Assembly: GCA_016415585.1 (NCBI GenBank)
Contig: CP066552.1
Location: 3,286,001 to 3,350,000 of the forward strand
Length of the DNA stretch: 64,000 nucleotides
Reading direction: 5' to 3'
DNA from: Pectobacterium carotovorum
GTDB taxonomy: Bacteria > Pseudomonadota > Gammaproteobacteria > Enterobacterales > Enterobacteriaceae
Shown one piece after another: positions 44,625-55,061 of this stretch; positions within the stretch are counted from its first letter, which is position 1; each line of letters starts with the position of its first letter. The translations under genes were made by a program, and so were the position numbers. Under the pieces are notes generated by a model. The model was not told the origin of the DNA and ran no database searches. It worked only from the letters and a program-made list of their open reading frames with translations.

Positions 44625-45686
44625 TCAGGCATTCCCTTTCACACGTAATTTTAGTGAAGCCGCAAAATCCAGCATGCGATTCAGCGGGATTAACGCGCCT
44701 TCTCGCAGGGCTGCATCAACATGAATCTCATGTGCGTCACCGCCTTGTTCTAGGCCGTTAGCAATCGCCTCCAGCCCGTTCATCGCCATCCACGGACAGT
44801 GGGCGCAGCTGCGGCAGGTTGCCCCTTCGCCCGCGGTGGGCGCTTCCAGCAACATTTTCTCTGGGCAGGTCTGCTGCATCTTGTAAAAAATACCGCGATC
44901 GGTCGCCACAATCAGTTCGCGCTGTGGCAGCGTTTTCGCCGCCTGAATCAGTTGGCTGGTTGACCCAACGGCGTCAGCCATCTCTACCACGCTCTGCGGC
45001 GATTCTGGATGAACCAAAATTGCCGCATCGGGGTACAGGATCTTCATGCGCTGCAGCGCCTGCGTTTTAAATTCGTCATGCACAATGCACGCGCCCTGCC
45101 AGCACAGTACATCCGCCCCTGTCTGCTTTTGTACATAGCTTCCCAGATGACGGTCCGGTGCCCAGATAATCTTTTCTCCCAGGCTATCCAGATGTTCGAT
45201 CAATTCCACCGCGATGCTGGATGTCACCACCCAATCAGCACGCGCTTTCACTGCTGCGGAGGTATTGGCATACACCACCACCGTTCGGTCCGGGTACGCA
45301 TCGCAAAAACGGCTGAACTCATCGACGGGACAACCGAGATCGAGCGAGCATTCTGCTTCCAGCGTAGGCATCAGAATCGTCTTTTCCGGGTTGAGTATCT
45401 TGGCGGTTTCTCCCATAAAGCGGACCCCCGCTACCAGCAGCGTTGATGCCGAATGGGTGCTGCCGAAACGCGCCATTTCCAGCGAGTCCGCCACACAGCC
45501 GCCAGTTTCTTCCGCCAGCGCCTGAATTTCAGGATCGGTATAATAGTGCGCGACCATGACAGCATTTCTCTCCCGCAGCAGCGTTTTTATCCTGCTATGG
45601 TAGTGCTGTTTTGCATCAGCCGATAAGGGTCTGGGCTTCGGCGGAAAGGGATAAATGGTCTCATTGCTATCAAAAAGGATACTCAT
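44625..45686 (-). CDS. nadA: Quinolinate synthase
   Basis: This 353-residue [4Fe-4S] enzyme condenses iminoaspartate with dihydroxyacetone phosphate to quinolinate, the second step of de novo NAD synthesis. Cluster-ligand cysteines are found in [24 protein letters not shown] and [13 protein letters not shown]. The ATG at 45684-45686 (MSILFDSNE) is the conserved start. It forms an operon with pnuC. A possible NadR-type box lies upstream. It is divergent from a YjaA-like gene. Confidence 0.95.
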   Translation of the reverse strand: MSILFDSNETIYPFPPKPRPLSADAKQHYHSRIKTLLRERNAVMVAHYYTDPEIQALAEETGGCVADSLEMARFGSTHSASTLLVAGVRFMGETAKILNPEKTILMPTLEAECSLDLGCPVDEFSRFCDAYPDRTVVVYANTSAAVKARADWVVTSSIAVELIEHLDSLGEKIIWAPDRHLGSYVQKQTGADVLCWQGACIVHDEFKTQALQRMKILYPDAAILVHPESPQSVVEMADAVGSTSQLIQAAKTLPQRELIVATDRGIFYKMQQTCPEKMLLEAPTAGEGATCRSCAHCPWMAMNGLEAIANGLEQGGDAHEIHVDAALREGALIPLNRMLDFAASLKLRVKGNA

Positions 45687-45749
45687 TATAAATTTCCACG
45701 ATGACAACTCGGGTTGTAACACCTGATACTAATTAATGCTCAGTATCGA

Positions 45750-45767
45750 CGTTTTTTATCCTAAACA
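45750..45767. promoter_or_regulatory. Possible NadR box upstream of nadA
   Basis: CGTTTTTTATCCTAAACA fits the NadR pattern TGTTTA-N6-TAAACA with a perfect right half and four of six matches in the left half. It lies 64 bp before the nadA start. NadR represses nadA in E. coli and Salmonella. The left half is weak, so this is tentative. Confidence 0.4.
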
Positions 45768-45908
45768 AAATACCGAAAATCCGCCCTGAAGTCGCGGTGT
45801 TTTTTCCATATTACCCGCCATTCTGTTTAATATGCTTAAAATGGTGAGGTGAAATGCGTAAGTAGCATGACTTGTAGAAAGTAGAAAAGAGACAAGGAGA
45901 GAAATGGC

Positions 45909-46307
45909 ATGGCCAGCCTCTATATCAGAATCTATCGCAATACCCTGACCGTCAGAAACGTGGACACGAAACAAGAGGTAACAGAGCAATCAGAAACGCC
46001 TTTTACCACCACGCGCTTACTGCTCGGGCAGATGATCCCGGCAATGAAGCTATTAGATCGACTCGCGCGCAAGGTAGCCCCCAAACGACTGATCGATCTG
46101 TTCTCGTCACACAACGTTATCATCCATGCTATGGAGATGAATGAAGGCGGACACAGCCAGGTCGAGTTTGCCAGCTACATAGAGCTAGCCAAGAGCATCA
46201 GCCCACAAGGAAAGCATATTTATGTCTGTAGCAAAAATGTACCGCTAACCGATCAGGAAGTGATACAAATTTTTAGCGGCGACATGCCTTCGATCGTCAG
46301 CCGCTAA
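45909..46307 (+). CDS. YjaA-like protein of unknown function
   Basis: This 132-residue cytoplasmic protein has segments SLYIRIYRNTLTVRNVDTKQ, TTTRLLLGQMIPA and IIHAMEMNEGGHSQVE. They resemble E. coli YjaA (127 aa), a protein associated with stress conditions but without a defined activity. I see no signal peptide, helices or catalytic motif. In E. coli yjaA is located elsewhere, so its position between nadA and the tRNA-Lys genes is different here. It ends 14 bp before the convergent DUF554 gene. Confidence 0.65.
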   Translation: MASLYIRIYRNTLTVRNVDTKQEVTEQSETPFTTTRLLLGQMIPAMKLLDRLARKVAPKRLIDLFSSHNVIIHAMEMNEGGHSQVEFASYIELAKSISPQGKHIYVCSKNVPLTDQEVIQIFSGDMPSIVSR

Positions 46308-46321
46308 TCAGACGATGCGCT

Positions 46322-47038
46322 TTAAGCGAAGAAGCGGTGCCAGTACAGAGAGATAGGAATAACCAGAACCAACGCAGGCAGGAAGTTCACCACCGCAAAT
46401 GATTTGATCTGCGCGATCCGTAGCCCTACCGCAATCATGATAATCCCGCCACAGGCAGAAAAATCGCCCATCGTAATCTCTGTCATAAAGGGCATAATCA
46501 ATTTGGCGGAGAAGAACAACAGCGTCTGGACAATAACCTGCGGTATCGCAATCGACATCACGGCAAGGCCAAGCGTGATGGAGAAAATCAGCGCGGTGAA
46601 AATATCCAAAGCAGATTTGATGATCAACAGCTGGTAATCACCGGTTAGTCCTTCCGTCAACGCTCCAACCACGCCGGTTCCACTGGCGCAAAACAGGACG
46701 ATTAACGCGGTAAAATTCTGAGTGTAGACATCCTGTGGCAAACGGTGCTCCTGTGCAGGCAGCACGCGATTTAATCCCTTCTGAATCATCATACCAGCCC
46801 ACTGCACGCCGGATTCCATGCGTAGCAGTTCGCCTAATGCCACACCAATCACGATAGCCAGCGCCACCGCAGGCAACTGCTGGACTTTCACAACCAGCGT
46901 CACCCCCATTGCAATCGACACCATCGCAAATGCTGGCGGAAGGCCATCTTGCAAACGCTGAGGGATAAAACGACGCAAAGCGATACCCAGACCACTACCA
47001 ATCAAGATAGCGGCGCCATTAATCAACGGACCAATCAT
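46322..47038 (-). CDS. DUF554 family membrane protein (YqgA-like)
   Basis: This 238-residue inner-membrane protein has about six to seven hydrophobic helices, beginning IGPLINGAAILIGSGLG and including IVLFCASGTGVVGALTEGLT, which match the DUF554/YqgA family. The function is unknown; a transport role is only a guess from topology. Sequence upstream (47039-47273) shows no gene. It converges with the YjaA-like gene. Confidence 0.82.
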   Translation of the reverse strand: MIGPLINGAAILIGSGLGIALRRFIPQRLQDGLPPAFAMVSIAMGVTLVVKVQQLPAVALAIVIGVALGELLRMESGVQWAGMMIQKGLNRVLPAQEHRLPQDVYTQNFTALIVLFCASGTGVVGALTEGLTGDYQLLIIKSALDIFTALIFSITLGLAVMSIAIPQVIVQTLLFFSAKLIMPFMTEITMGDFSACGGIIMIAVGLRIAQIKSFAVVNFLPALVLVIPISLYWHRFFA

Positions 47039-47273
47039 ATATCTTCCTAAACAGGGCTACACGCGCTCCCTGTGGCAATGACTCCATCCCTGCTCGATAG
47101 GATTAGAAAACAGTTCCTGACGGGTTATATAGTCCATAGAGAGGGGCAAAAACCTAATATACCGCAAAGTCTTAACGAGTAGGGAATGATGATGGGCTTT
47201 ATCTCACCGACGTGGCATGTGCGATATATAATTTAAAATGAATTTATTCGAGGAAGGAAATCTACTGCCGAAG

Positions 47274-47374
47274 TGGTGGGTCGTGCAGGATAACTCGGCC
47301 TTCGGGGTCAACGCTAACGCGTTGTTGTCTCGCTTCGCTCGGCTCGAACCTGCGACCAATCGATTAAAAGTCAA
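47274..47374 (-). pseudogene. Broken tRNA-Lys gene split by a hairpin-bearing insert
   Basis: 47274-47290 equals the CCA end and 3' T-arm of the two intact tRNA-Lys genes. 47344-47374 equals the T-loop through anticodon loop (one base different). Between them is a 53-bp insert containing GGGTCAACGCTAACGCGTTG, whose CAACGC/GCGTTG stem (47309-47324) and flanks resemble part of the insert in the ERIC-like elements at 241 and 32286. The 5' half of the tRNA (D-arm, acceptor 5' strand) is missing. It cannot produce a functional tRNA. Confidence 0.75.
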
Positions 47375-47440
47375 GATACTTGCTATGTGAATAACGAGAG
47401 GAATAGCGATTGTATAATGTTGAATTGAATTGCTAGGATA

Positions 47441-47516
47441 TGGTGGGTCGTGCAGGATTCGAACCTGCGACCAATTGATTAAAAGTCAACTGCTCTACCG
47501 ACTGAGCTAACGACCC
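47441..47516 (-). tRNA. tRNA-Lys (anticodon UUU), copy 1
   Basis: 76 nt, with 5' GGGTCGTTAGCTCAG, anticodon loop CTTTTAA (UUU), T-loop TTCGAAT and encoded CCA. It is identical to the copy at 47568-47643. Lysine tRNA genes also follow nadA in E. coli. Confidence 0.97.
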
Positions 47517-47567
47517 GCAATGCGGAACTACTTTGATACTTAATGCTGTTATAACTGAGCTTGAAAT

Positions 47568-47643
47568 TGGTGGGTCGTGCAGGATTCGAACCTGCGACCA
47601 ATTGATTAAAAGTCAACTGCTCTACCGACTGAGCTAACGACCC
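47568..47643 (-). tRNA. tRNA-Lys (anticodon UUU), copy 2
   Basis: A 76-nt tRNA identical to copy 1, separated from it by 51 bp. The two, and formerly a third (47274-47374), form a small tandem cluster that is probably transcribed together on the minus strand. Confidence 0.97.
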
Positions 47644-47768
47644 AATTTCATGCTGCTTTAGCGTTTCGCTGTTTGCCTTGGCAACGGCGGCACATATTAC
47701 TGATTTAAATTTTCAGCGCAACCTATTTTCTTAAAAAATTGTTTAATTGCTTACTCTTAAGACGTTTA

Positions 47769-47805
47769 GGCACAAAAATCGCTCATGATGCGCAATTTTT
47801 GTGCC
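47769..47805. terminator. Terminator of the tol-pal-cpoB operon
   Basis: The 11-bp perfect arms GGCACAAAAAT / ATTTTTGTGCC with an inner GC pair lie 14 bp after the cpoB stop codon. The arms themselves contain the A/T runs of a bidirectional terminator. Confidence 0.75.
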
Positions 47806-47818
47806 AATTAAGACGGGG

Positions 47819-48595
47819 TTACGATGCAGATAAACGTTTTTGTGCCTGCTTTGCACTTTCCGTATTGGGGTACATTTTTACAACTTGCTGGTAAACGGCC
47901 TTGGCTTTATCAACCTGACCTTTTTCCTGCATGATCACCCCAACCTTCAGCAACGCCTCGGAACTTTTTGGTGACTTAGGATAATTTTTGACTACATTGG
48001 CGAAATAGTACGCCGCATCGTCCTTTTTCCCCTTGTTGTAATTCAACTGACCAAGCCAATAGTTAGCATTAGGTTGATACGTTGAATCTGGGTACTTTTT
48101 GACGAATGCCTGAAATGCGCTGATAGCCTGATCGTACTGTTTTTTCTCCAGCACGAGCGCGACTGCGGCATTGTAATCCGTATTCGCATCACCCGTACTG
48201 GCCGGTGCCGCCGTATTGGCAGCACCCGTATCAGTACCCGCCGCAGCGGCAGGTGCGCTGTCTGTCGTCGGTGTAGAAGATGATTGCGAACTTAATCCAT
48301 CAATCTGCTGATAGATCTGTTTCTGTCGTTCAACAACCTGATTCAACTGATACTGACTTTCCTGAATCTGCCCACGGAGGCTGTCAATATCACGCTGATT
48401 ATCAGAGAGCTGTTGTTGAAGCTGGGTTAAAAGCTGACTGTGAGCGTTAGAAATACGCTCCAATTGAGTGACGCGGTCTTCGACCGAGCCTGAGCCGACA
48501 TTACTGATTGGCGCTTGGGCAGTAGCGGCCCAAGGGACCGCTACGCCAACCAGTAACGACAGACCCAACATGTGACGTCTGAAGTTACTGCTCAT
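47819..48595 (-). CDS. cpoB: Cell division coordinator CpoB (YbgF)
   Basis: This 258-residue periplasmic protein has a signal peptide (about 1-26), an N-terminal trimeric coiled coil (about 35-100, VEDRVTQLERI ... VERQKQIYQQI), a low-complexity Ala/Thr linker and C-terminal TPR repeats (about 135-255). CpoB binds TolA and PBP1B, linking outer-membrane constriction with septal peptidoglycan synthesis. It is the last gene of the tol-pal cluster, 9 bp after pal. Confidence 0.94.
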   Translation of the reverse strand: MSSNFRRHMLGLSLLVGVAVPWAATAQAPISNVGSGSVEDRVTQLERISNAHSQLLTQLQQQLSDNQRDIDSLRGQIQESQYQLNQVVERQKQIYQQIDGLSSQSSSTPTTDSAPAAAAGTDTGAANTAAPASTGDANTDYNAAVALVLEKKQYDQAISAFQAFVKKYPDSTYQPNANYWLGQLNYNKGKKDDAAYYFANVVKNYPKSPKSSEALLKVGVIMQEKGQVDKAKAVYQQVVKMYPNTESAKQAQKRLSAS

Positions 48596-48604
48596 GCGAT
48601 TCTC

Positions 48605-49114
48605 TTAATATACCAGAACGGCACGACGGTTTTTGGCATAAGCCGCTTCGTCATGACCGAGAACAGCTGGTTTCTCTTTACCGTAAGAAACGATAGAGAT
48701 CTGATCGGAAGAAACGCCTTTACCTTGCAGGTACATTTGTACCGCGTTGGCACGACGCTCACCCAGAGCGATGTTGTATTCTGGCGTACCGCGTTCGTCC
48801 GCGTGACCTTCGATAGTCACTTTGTAAGACGGGTTGCTACGCAGGAATGCAGCGTGTGCGTCCAGCATCTGAGCGAATTCAGAGCTCACATCGTACTTGT
48901 CCAGACCGAAGTAAACGATGTTGTTGCGCTGTAATTCTTGCATCTGCAAACGAGCTTGCTCAGAAGAAGACATGTTGCCGCCGTCCATCATGCCGTTGTT
49001 GCCAGCACCCATGGAAGATTGGTCATTGTCCGCATTCTTGTTAGAGCTACAAGCGGCCACTGCCAGTACCGGCAGAGCCAACATCAGGCCTTTCAGCACT
49101 TTATTGAATTGCAT
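48605..49114 (-). CDS. pal: Peptidoglycan-associated lipoprotein Pal
   Basis: This 169-residue outer-membrane lipoprotein has a lipobox (LPVLAVAAC, lipidated Cys about 22) and a C-terminal OmpA-like peptidoglycan-binding domain ([40 protein letters not shown]). It binds TolB and peptidoglycan in the Tol-Pal system, which holds the envelope together at division. It follows tolB by 40 bp. Confidence 0.96.
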   Translation of the reverse strand: MQFNKVLKGLMLALPVLAVAACSSNKNADNDQSSMGAGNNGMMDGGNMSSSEQARLQMQELQRNNIVYFGLDKYDVSSEFAQMLDAHAAFLRSNPSYKVTIEGHADERGTPEYNIALGERRANAVQMYLQGKGVSSDQISIVSYGKEKPAVLGHDEAAYAKNRRAVLVY

Positions 49115-49154
49115 TTCTTATGTCCTTTGACGAGTTTATTGTACATATCTGTAC

Positions 49155-50447
49155 TTATAGATACGGCGACCAGGCAGGGAATTTAACCTGTCCATCAGTA
49201 GCCGGAAGACGCGCTTTGAAACGCCCATCTGTCGAAACCAACTGTAGCACTGAACCCAGCCCTTGTTTGGAACTGTAGATCACCATCGTGCCATTCGGTG
49301 CGATACTTGGCGTTTCGTCCAGGAACGTGTCCGTCAATACTTGTACGGCACCCGTTACCAGATCCAGTTTGGAAATATGCTGAGCTCCACCATTAGAACT
49401 CACCGTTACCAAAAATTTCCCGTCGGCACTCACGTCGGAGTCCTGATTCTGAGAACCTTCCCAGGTCAGACGTTGTGGCGCACCGCCGTTAGCATTAACT
49501 TTGTAAACCTGAGGACGACCAGCCTGGTCTGAAGTATAGGCCAAGGTCTGGCTGTCTGGGAACCAGGTTGGTTCCGTGTTGTTGCTGCGGCCATCAGTCA
49601 CCTGGCTGATTTGCCCAGATCCCAAATTCATCACATACAGATTCAGGCTACCGCTCTTAGACAGAGCAAAAGCCAGTTTGCTGCCATCAGGAGAGAAAGA
49701 AGGCGCACCGTTGTGACGTGGGAAGGAAGCAACCTGACGGATTGCACCATTTGCCAGTGTCTGAATAACCAACGCAGAACGGCCACTTTCAAACGTTACA
49801 TAGGCCAGCTTGCTGCCGTCTGCGGACCAGGCCGGAGACATTAGCGGCTGTGGTGAGCGGTGAACCACAAATTGGTTGTAACCGTCATAATCCGCAACGC
49901 GCAGTTCATAAGGGAACTGACCACCGTTAGTCTGAACAACGTAAGCAATACGGGTACGGAATGCCCCTTTGATACCACTCAGTTTTTCAAACACTTCATC
50001 ACTGGCGGTGTGCGCAGCATAGCGCAACCACTGTTTAGTCACTTTGAACTGGTTCTGCGCCAATACGTTACCCGGGTTACCGGAGGTATCGACGAGTTGG
50101 TAAGAAACCAGATAGCTGCCATCAGCACTCGGTTGAACCTGACCAACCACAACCGCATCGATGCCCAACGCCGTCCATGCAGCAGGCGTCACTTCGGATG
50201 CTGTTGCAGGCTGCTGAGGCATACGGTTTGCGTCGATCGGGTTGAATTTGCCACTGTTACGTAAGTCAGCACCCACGATGCCGCCGACGTCTTCAGGCGC
50301 AGCGCCCGGACCTGCCCATTTGAACGGAACCACACCGATAGGACGTGCAGAGTCTACCCCTTGGGTAATCTCTATACGTACTTCCGCGTGAACAACCGCA
50401 GTCCACAGCATTAAAAAGCTTAATGCAACTTTCAGTACTTGCTTCAT
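49155..50447 (-). CDS. tolB: Tol-Pal system beta-propeller protein TolB
   Basis: This 430-residue periplasmic protein has a signal peptide (cleaved after VVHA), an N-terminal alpha/beta domain (about 22-160) and a six-bladed C-terminal propeller with repeats such as [20 protein letters not shown] and [18 protein letters not shown]. It cycles between Pal and TolA. The N-terminal mature [20 protein letters not shown] is characteristic. It is 139 bp after tolA, a gap with no other gene. Confidence 0.96.
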   Translation of the reverse strand: MKQVLKVALSFLMLWTAVVHAEVRIEITQGVDSARPIGVVPFKWAGPGAAPEDVGGIVGADLRNSGKFNPIDANRMPQQPATASEVTPAAWTALGIDAVVVGQVQPSADGSYLVSYQLVDTSGNPGNVLAQNQFKVTKQWLRYAAHTASDEVFEKLSGIKGAFRTRIAYVVQTNGGQFPYELRVADYDGYNQFVVHRSPQPLMSPAWSADGSKLAYVTFESGRSALVIQTLANGAIRQVASFPRHNGAPSFSPDGSKLAFALSKSGSLNLYVMNLGSGQISQVTDGRSNNTEPTWFPDSQTLAYTSDQAGRPQVYKVNANGGAPQRLTWEGSQNQDSDVSADGKFLVTVSSNGGAQHISKLDLVTGAVQVLTDTFLDETPSIAPNGTMVIYSSKQGLGSVLQLVSTDGRFKARLPATDGQVKFPAWSPYL

Positions 50448-50586
50448 CTCATCTCCCTTATCCAGACGCGAAGTCTACGATAAATTAGCAGAATTTTAAC
50501 AAAAACAAACCAATGTCAACAAAACAACATAACCTGGTTTATTTACCATCGTAATAATCTTAAATCTATTGGGGTAAACAGCCCGG

Positions 50587-51762
50587 TTACTGCGGTTTAA
50601 AGTCTATTGGCGCATTTTTAAAAGCCTCATAAACATCCGTACTTGGTGGCTTCGGTATTCTGGCCTGTTTGGCAGCCGCAATAGCCGCCTGACATAACGC
50701 CGGATCGCCGCCTTCAGCAGTGACGTCAATCAGCAGACCATCTGGCGCCAGCTTAATCCGTAATGTACAGGTGCGACCTTTGTAGAGCTGCCAGTCATAA
50801 AACTTGCTCTGAATGGCTGAACGCACCTGACTACCATAGCTATCAAGCGCTGCACCTGATGCACCGCTCTTCTTATTGTTACCTGTGCCCGCAGGTGCAC
50901 CACCGCCAGACTTCGGCGCATTTTTCGATGAAGCCAGCCCCCCCAGCAAATCATCAACGGCGCTTTCCTGCTTAGCCGCTTCTGCTGCCGCTTTCTTTTT
51001 ATCATCAGCGGCTTTCTTAGCTGCTGCGGCTGCTTCTGCTTTCTTCGCTGCTTCAGCGTCGGCTTTTTGCTTAGCCGCCTCGGCTGCTGCTTTTTGTTTA
51101 GCTTGTTCAGCCTCTGCGGCTGCCTTTGCAGCTTCTGCTTTAGCGGTTTCTGCTGCCTTCTGCTTAGCGGCTTCAGCGGCTTTTTCTTTAGCCTCTTCTT
51201 CTGCCTGCTTCTTAGCAGCTGCGGCCGCAGCAGCTTGTTTCTTCGCTTCGTCTTCAGCTTTCTTCTTAGCGTCTGCCGCCGCTTTCGCCTGCTGTTCAGC
51301 CTCAGCCTTCGCTTTTGCCGCTGCAGCTTCGGCTTGCTTCTGCTGTTCTTTTGCCTGCTGAGCCGCCGCTTCAGACTGCTTACGCTGTTCAGCCTGTTCC
51401 TGAGCCTGCTTTTTCGCCTCTTCCTGCGCTTGCAGACGCTCTTTTTCTAACTCTTTCAGCCGCTGCTGTTCAGCCGCTTGCTTCTGCTGGAGCTCTTCGG
51501 CCTGCCGTTCAGCCTGCTTTTGACGCTGCTGTTCAGAACGTTTCGCATCGGTCTGTTGCTGCTGTTGGCGGTTATATTGCTCCACCACTGCGCTCGGATC
51601 GACCATTACGGCATCAATTGACGAGCCTCCGCCGCCCCCGCTGGCATCCATCGTTTGCGTCGACGAACTCCAAAGCAGCAAAGCAATCAGTATGATGTGC
51701 AAAACAGCCGAAATAATAACGGCGCGTTTTAGCTTATCGTTTTGTTCGTTTGCCTTTAGCAC
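50587..51762 (-). CDS. tolA: Tol-Pal energy-transducing protein TolA
   Basis: The 391 residues have an N-terminal inner-membrane helix (about 13-32) with the SHLS-like proton-motor contact, then GGGGGSSIDAVMVDP. A very long Ala/Lys/Glu/Gln-rich helix (about 60-275) and a globular C-terminal domain that contacts TolB and Pal (SKFYDWQLYKGRTCTLRIKL) follow. The start is GTG at 51760-51762, as in E. coli. The repetitive helix generates spurious open frames on the opposite strand. It lies 64 bp after tolR. Confidence 0.95.
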   Translation of the reverse strand: MLKANEQNDKLKRAVIISAVLHIILIALLLWSSSTQTMDASGGGGGSSIDAVMVDPSAVVEQYNRQQQQQTDAKRSEQQRQKQAERQAEELQQKQAAEQQRLKELEKERLQAQEEAKKQAQEQAEQRKQSEAAAQQAKEQQKQAEAAAAKAKAEAEQQAKAAADAKKKAEDEAKKQAAAAAAAKKQAEEEAKEKAAEAAKQKAAETAKAEAAKAAAEAEQAKQKAAAEAAKQKADAEAAKKAEAAAAAKKAADDKKKAAAEAAKQESAVDDLLGGLASSKNAPKSGGGAPAGTGNNKKSGASGAALDSYGSQVRSAIQSKFYDWQLYKGRTCTLRIKLAPDGLLIDVTAEGGDPALCQAAIAAAKQARIPKPPSTDVYEAFKNAPIDFKPQ

Positions 51763-51826
51763 AAGCGATTCCCAAAAACAGTGTTGCCAGAAATAGGCTT
51801 AACGATCATTACCGTGATGCGCTCAT

Positions 51827-52252
51827 TTAAATCGGTTGTGTCATCAAACCAACGGATTTAACGCCAGCCTGATGCAACAAATTCAACGCTTTAATGATCT
51901 CATCATAAGGAACATCCTTCGCGCCACCAATCAAAAAGACCGTCTTGGGATTGGTTGACAGCCGTGATTGTGCTTCAGCAACCACCTGTTCTGCCGGAAG
52001 CTGCTCCATACGGTTTTGTTCAACAACCAGGCTATATTGCCCTATGCCTGAAACCTCTACGATCACGGGCGGATTATCATTGCTGGAGACCGTTTTTGAG
52101 TCGGTCGCATCCGGTAGATCCACCTCAACGCTCTGCGTAATAATCGGGGCTGTCGCCATAAAAATCAGCAACAGCACCAACAGCACGTCCAGTAACGGAA
52201 CAATGTTGATCTCGGATTTCAGCTCACGACGGCCTCTGCGTACTCGTGCCAT
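51827..52252 (-). CDS. tolR: Tol-Pal motor protein TolR
   Basis: This 141-residue ExbD/TolR protein has a single N-terminal helix with the essential Asp (INIVPLLDVLLVLLLIFMATA) and a periplasmic domain. With TolQ it forms a proton-driven motor that energises TolA. It starts 12 bp after tolQ. Confidence 0.96.
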   Translation of the reverse strand: MARVRRGRRELKSEINIVPLLDVLLVLLLIFMATAPIITQSVEVDLPDATDSKTVSSNDNPPVIVEVSGIGQYSLVVEQNRMEQLPAEQVVAEAQSRLSTNPKTVFLIGGAKDVPYDEIIKALNLLHQAGVKSVGLMTQPI

Positions 52253-52264
52253 GCTCCCCCCTGA

Positions 52265-53352
<1,088 letters not shown>

Positions 53353-53485
53353 TCTACATCCCAGTAATGCATTAAACCTCGCTACTATACGCAAGAGAAA
53401 TGAGGTTTGGAATGGATTGTGACAGCGGGAAGAAAATAATTATGGGCTGCAAGCAACCCATAACTAAATGGAATAGGAGGCTATT

Positions 53486-53779
53486 TTAACCGAAGAAATA
53501 GTACAATCCTGCGCACAGGATCACAAAGGCGGGAAGTGGTGCGAAAAACGCACGCCAGAGCAGGCGATATGGGCGAAAACCAACGCCATGAACAACGCCA
53601 GCACAAACGGCCCAAATCAACAGCAGCCCCTGCCAAACCGCGAGTTCACTGGTTCGTGCCGCAAAGCGCGTCGGATCCCAGAATACACAGCCAGCCAGCA
53701 GCAACGCCATGATAAGGGAAAGAGCCCTTAACGGGCTCTTATCCATTAGGCGATAGAGTTTATCGACCAGATCACTCAT
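53486..53779 (-). CDS. ybgE: Cyd operon membrane protein YbgE
   Basis: This 97-residue protein has three hydrophobic helices (SLIMALLLAGCVFWDP; WQGLLLIWAVCAGVVHGVGF; FVILCAGLYYFFG) and matches the cyd operon protein YbgE. It is found with cytochrome bd genes but its role is undefined. The ATG overlaps the cydX stop (ATGA). 133 bp without a gene separates it from ybgC. Confidence 0.9.
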   Translation of the reverse strand: MSDLVDKLYRLMDKSPLRALSLIMALLLAGCVFWDPTRFAARTSELAVWQGLLLIWAVCAGVVHGVGFRPYRLLWRAFFAPLPAFVILCAGLYYFFG

Positions 53780-53892
53780 TTCTTATCTTCTTCAGCCGCT
53801 TTGCTTGCCTCACTCTGCTCAATAGCCAGGGCCGTGATGATCCCCAGTGAGCAAGCAAGAAGCGTTCCGAGTATCCAGGCAAAATACCACAT
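53776..53892 (-). CDS. cydX: Cytochrome bd-I small subunit CydX
   Basis: This 38-residue single-helix protein begins MWYFAWILGTLLACSLGIIT and ends EEDKK, almost identical in plan to E. coli CydX (37 aa). CydX is part of the bd-I oxidase and stabilises haems d and b. It lies 16 bp after cydB and overlaps ybgE by 4 bp. Confidence 0.95.
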   Translation of the reverse strand: MWYFAWILGTLLACSLGIITALAIEQSEASKAAEEDKK

Positions 53893-53908
53893 AAATTAAG
53901 CTCCTTAC

Positions 53909-55048
53909 TTAGTACATAGAGTGAGTGTTTTGCTCAATCTGCTCTTTGGTAATGCGACCGAACATCTTGTAGTAACACCATGCGGTATAAGACAGCACGA
54001 TAGGAACGAAAATCATCGCAACCACTGTCATTACTTTCAGCGTCAGCAGGCTTGATGTCGCATCCCATACCGTCAAGCTGACGTTAGGCACAGTCACTGA
54101 CGGCATGATGAACGGGAACATAGCGATCCCTGCGGTCAGAATCACACACGCGATAGTCAGAGAAGAGAACAGGAATGCCCAAGCCCCTTTCTCTACACGC
54201 GCCATAAGGGTAGTCAGCACGGGCAGTACGACGCCCAGAGCCGGGATAGCCCACAATACCGGATGGTTATTGAAATTGATCAGCCAGGCACCCGCCTGAT
54301 GAACGACTTCTTTACGCAGCGGGTTAGACTCAGCCGCGGTGTTGATCGCAGACGTCACCACATAGCCATCAATACCGTAAACCACCCATACGCCAGCCAG
54401 AGCAAACGTCACCATCATCACCAGCGCGGAAATCTGCGCGGCGGATTTAGAGCGCACGTGCAGATCGCCCGTGGTACGCATCATCAGGTAGGTTGCACCC
54501 TGAGTCAGGATCATCGTCAGGCTAACCACACCCGCCAACAAGCCAAACGGGTTCAGCAGTTGGAAGAAGTTTCCGGTGTAGTACAGACGCAAATATTCAT
54601 CGACGTGGAACGGTACACCCTGCAACAGGTTACCAAATGCCACACCGATCACCACCGGTGGGACAAAGCTACCGATGAAGATGCCCCAGTCCCACATGCC
54701 ACGCCAGCGCGGATCTTCGATTTTTGAACGGTAATCGAAGCCGACAGGACGGAAGAACAGTGAGGCCAGCACCAGGATCATGGCAATGTAGAAACCAGAG
54801 AACGCAGCGGCATAAACCATCGGCCAGGCAGCAAACAGCGCACCACCGGCGGTGATCAGCCAGACCTGGTTACCATCCCAGTGCGGCGCAATGCTGTTAA
54901 TCATAACGCGACGTTCGGTATCACCACGTCCCATCAGACGCACCAGAATGCCCACGCCCATGTCAAAACCATCAGTGATGGCGAAGCCAATCAGCAAAAT
55001 ACCGATCAACAGCCACCAGATAAAACGTAAGACTTCATATTCAAACAT
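53909..55048 (-). CDS. cydB: Cytochrome bd-I ubiquinol oxidase subunit II
   Basis: This 379-residue inner-membrane subunit has eight to nine helices, starting MFEYEVLRFIWWLLIGILLI, with GFAITDGFDMGVGIL and NGNQVWLI-like (HWDGNQVWLITAGGALFAAWP) motifs. It supports haem binding by CydA in the high-affinity, oxygen-scavenging quinol oxidase. It is 13 bp after cydA and precedes cydX. Confidence 0.96.
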   Translation of the reverse strand: MFEYEVLRFIWWLLIGILLIGFAITDGFDMGVGILVRLMGRGDTERRVMINSIAPHWDGNQVWLITAGGALFAAWPMVYAAAFSGFYIAMILVLASLFFRPVGFDYRSKIEDPRWRGMWDWGIFIGSFVPPVVIGVAFGNLLQGVPFHVDEYLRLYYTGNFFQLLNPFGLLAGVVSLTMILTQGATYLMMRTTGDLHVRSKSAAQISALVMMVTFALAGVWVVYGIDGYVVTSAINTAAESNPLRKEVVHQAGAWLINFNNHPVLWAIPALGVVLPVLTTLMARVEKGAWAFLFSSLTIACVILTAGIAMFPFIMPSVTVPNVSLTVWDATSSLLTLKVMTVVAMIFVPIVLSYTAWCYYKMFGRITKEQIEQNTHSMY

Positions 55049-55061
55049 AGTGGACTCCTGT

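Noticed and set aside
50876..51695. Long Ala/Cys/Leu-rich open frames opposite tolA
   Set aside because: They are antisense shadows of the repetitive Ala/Lys/Glu helix of TolA and have no independent start signals.
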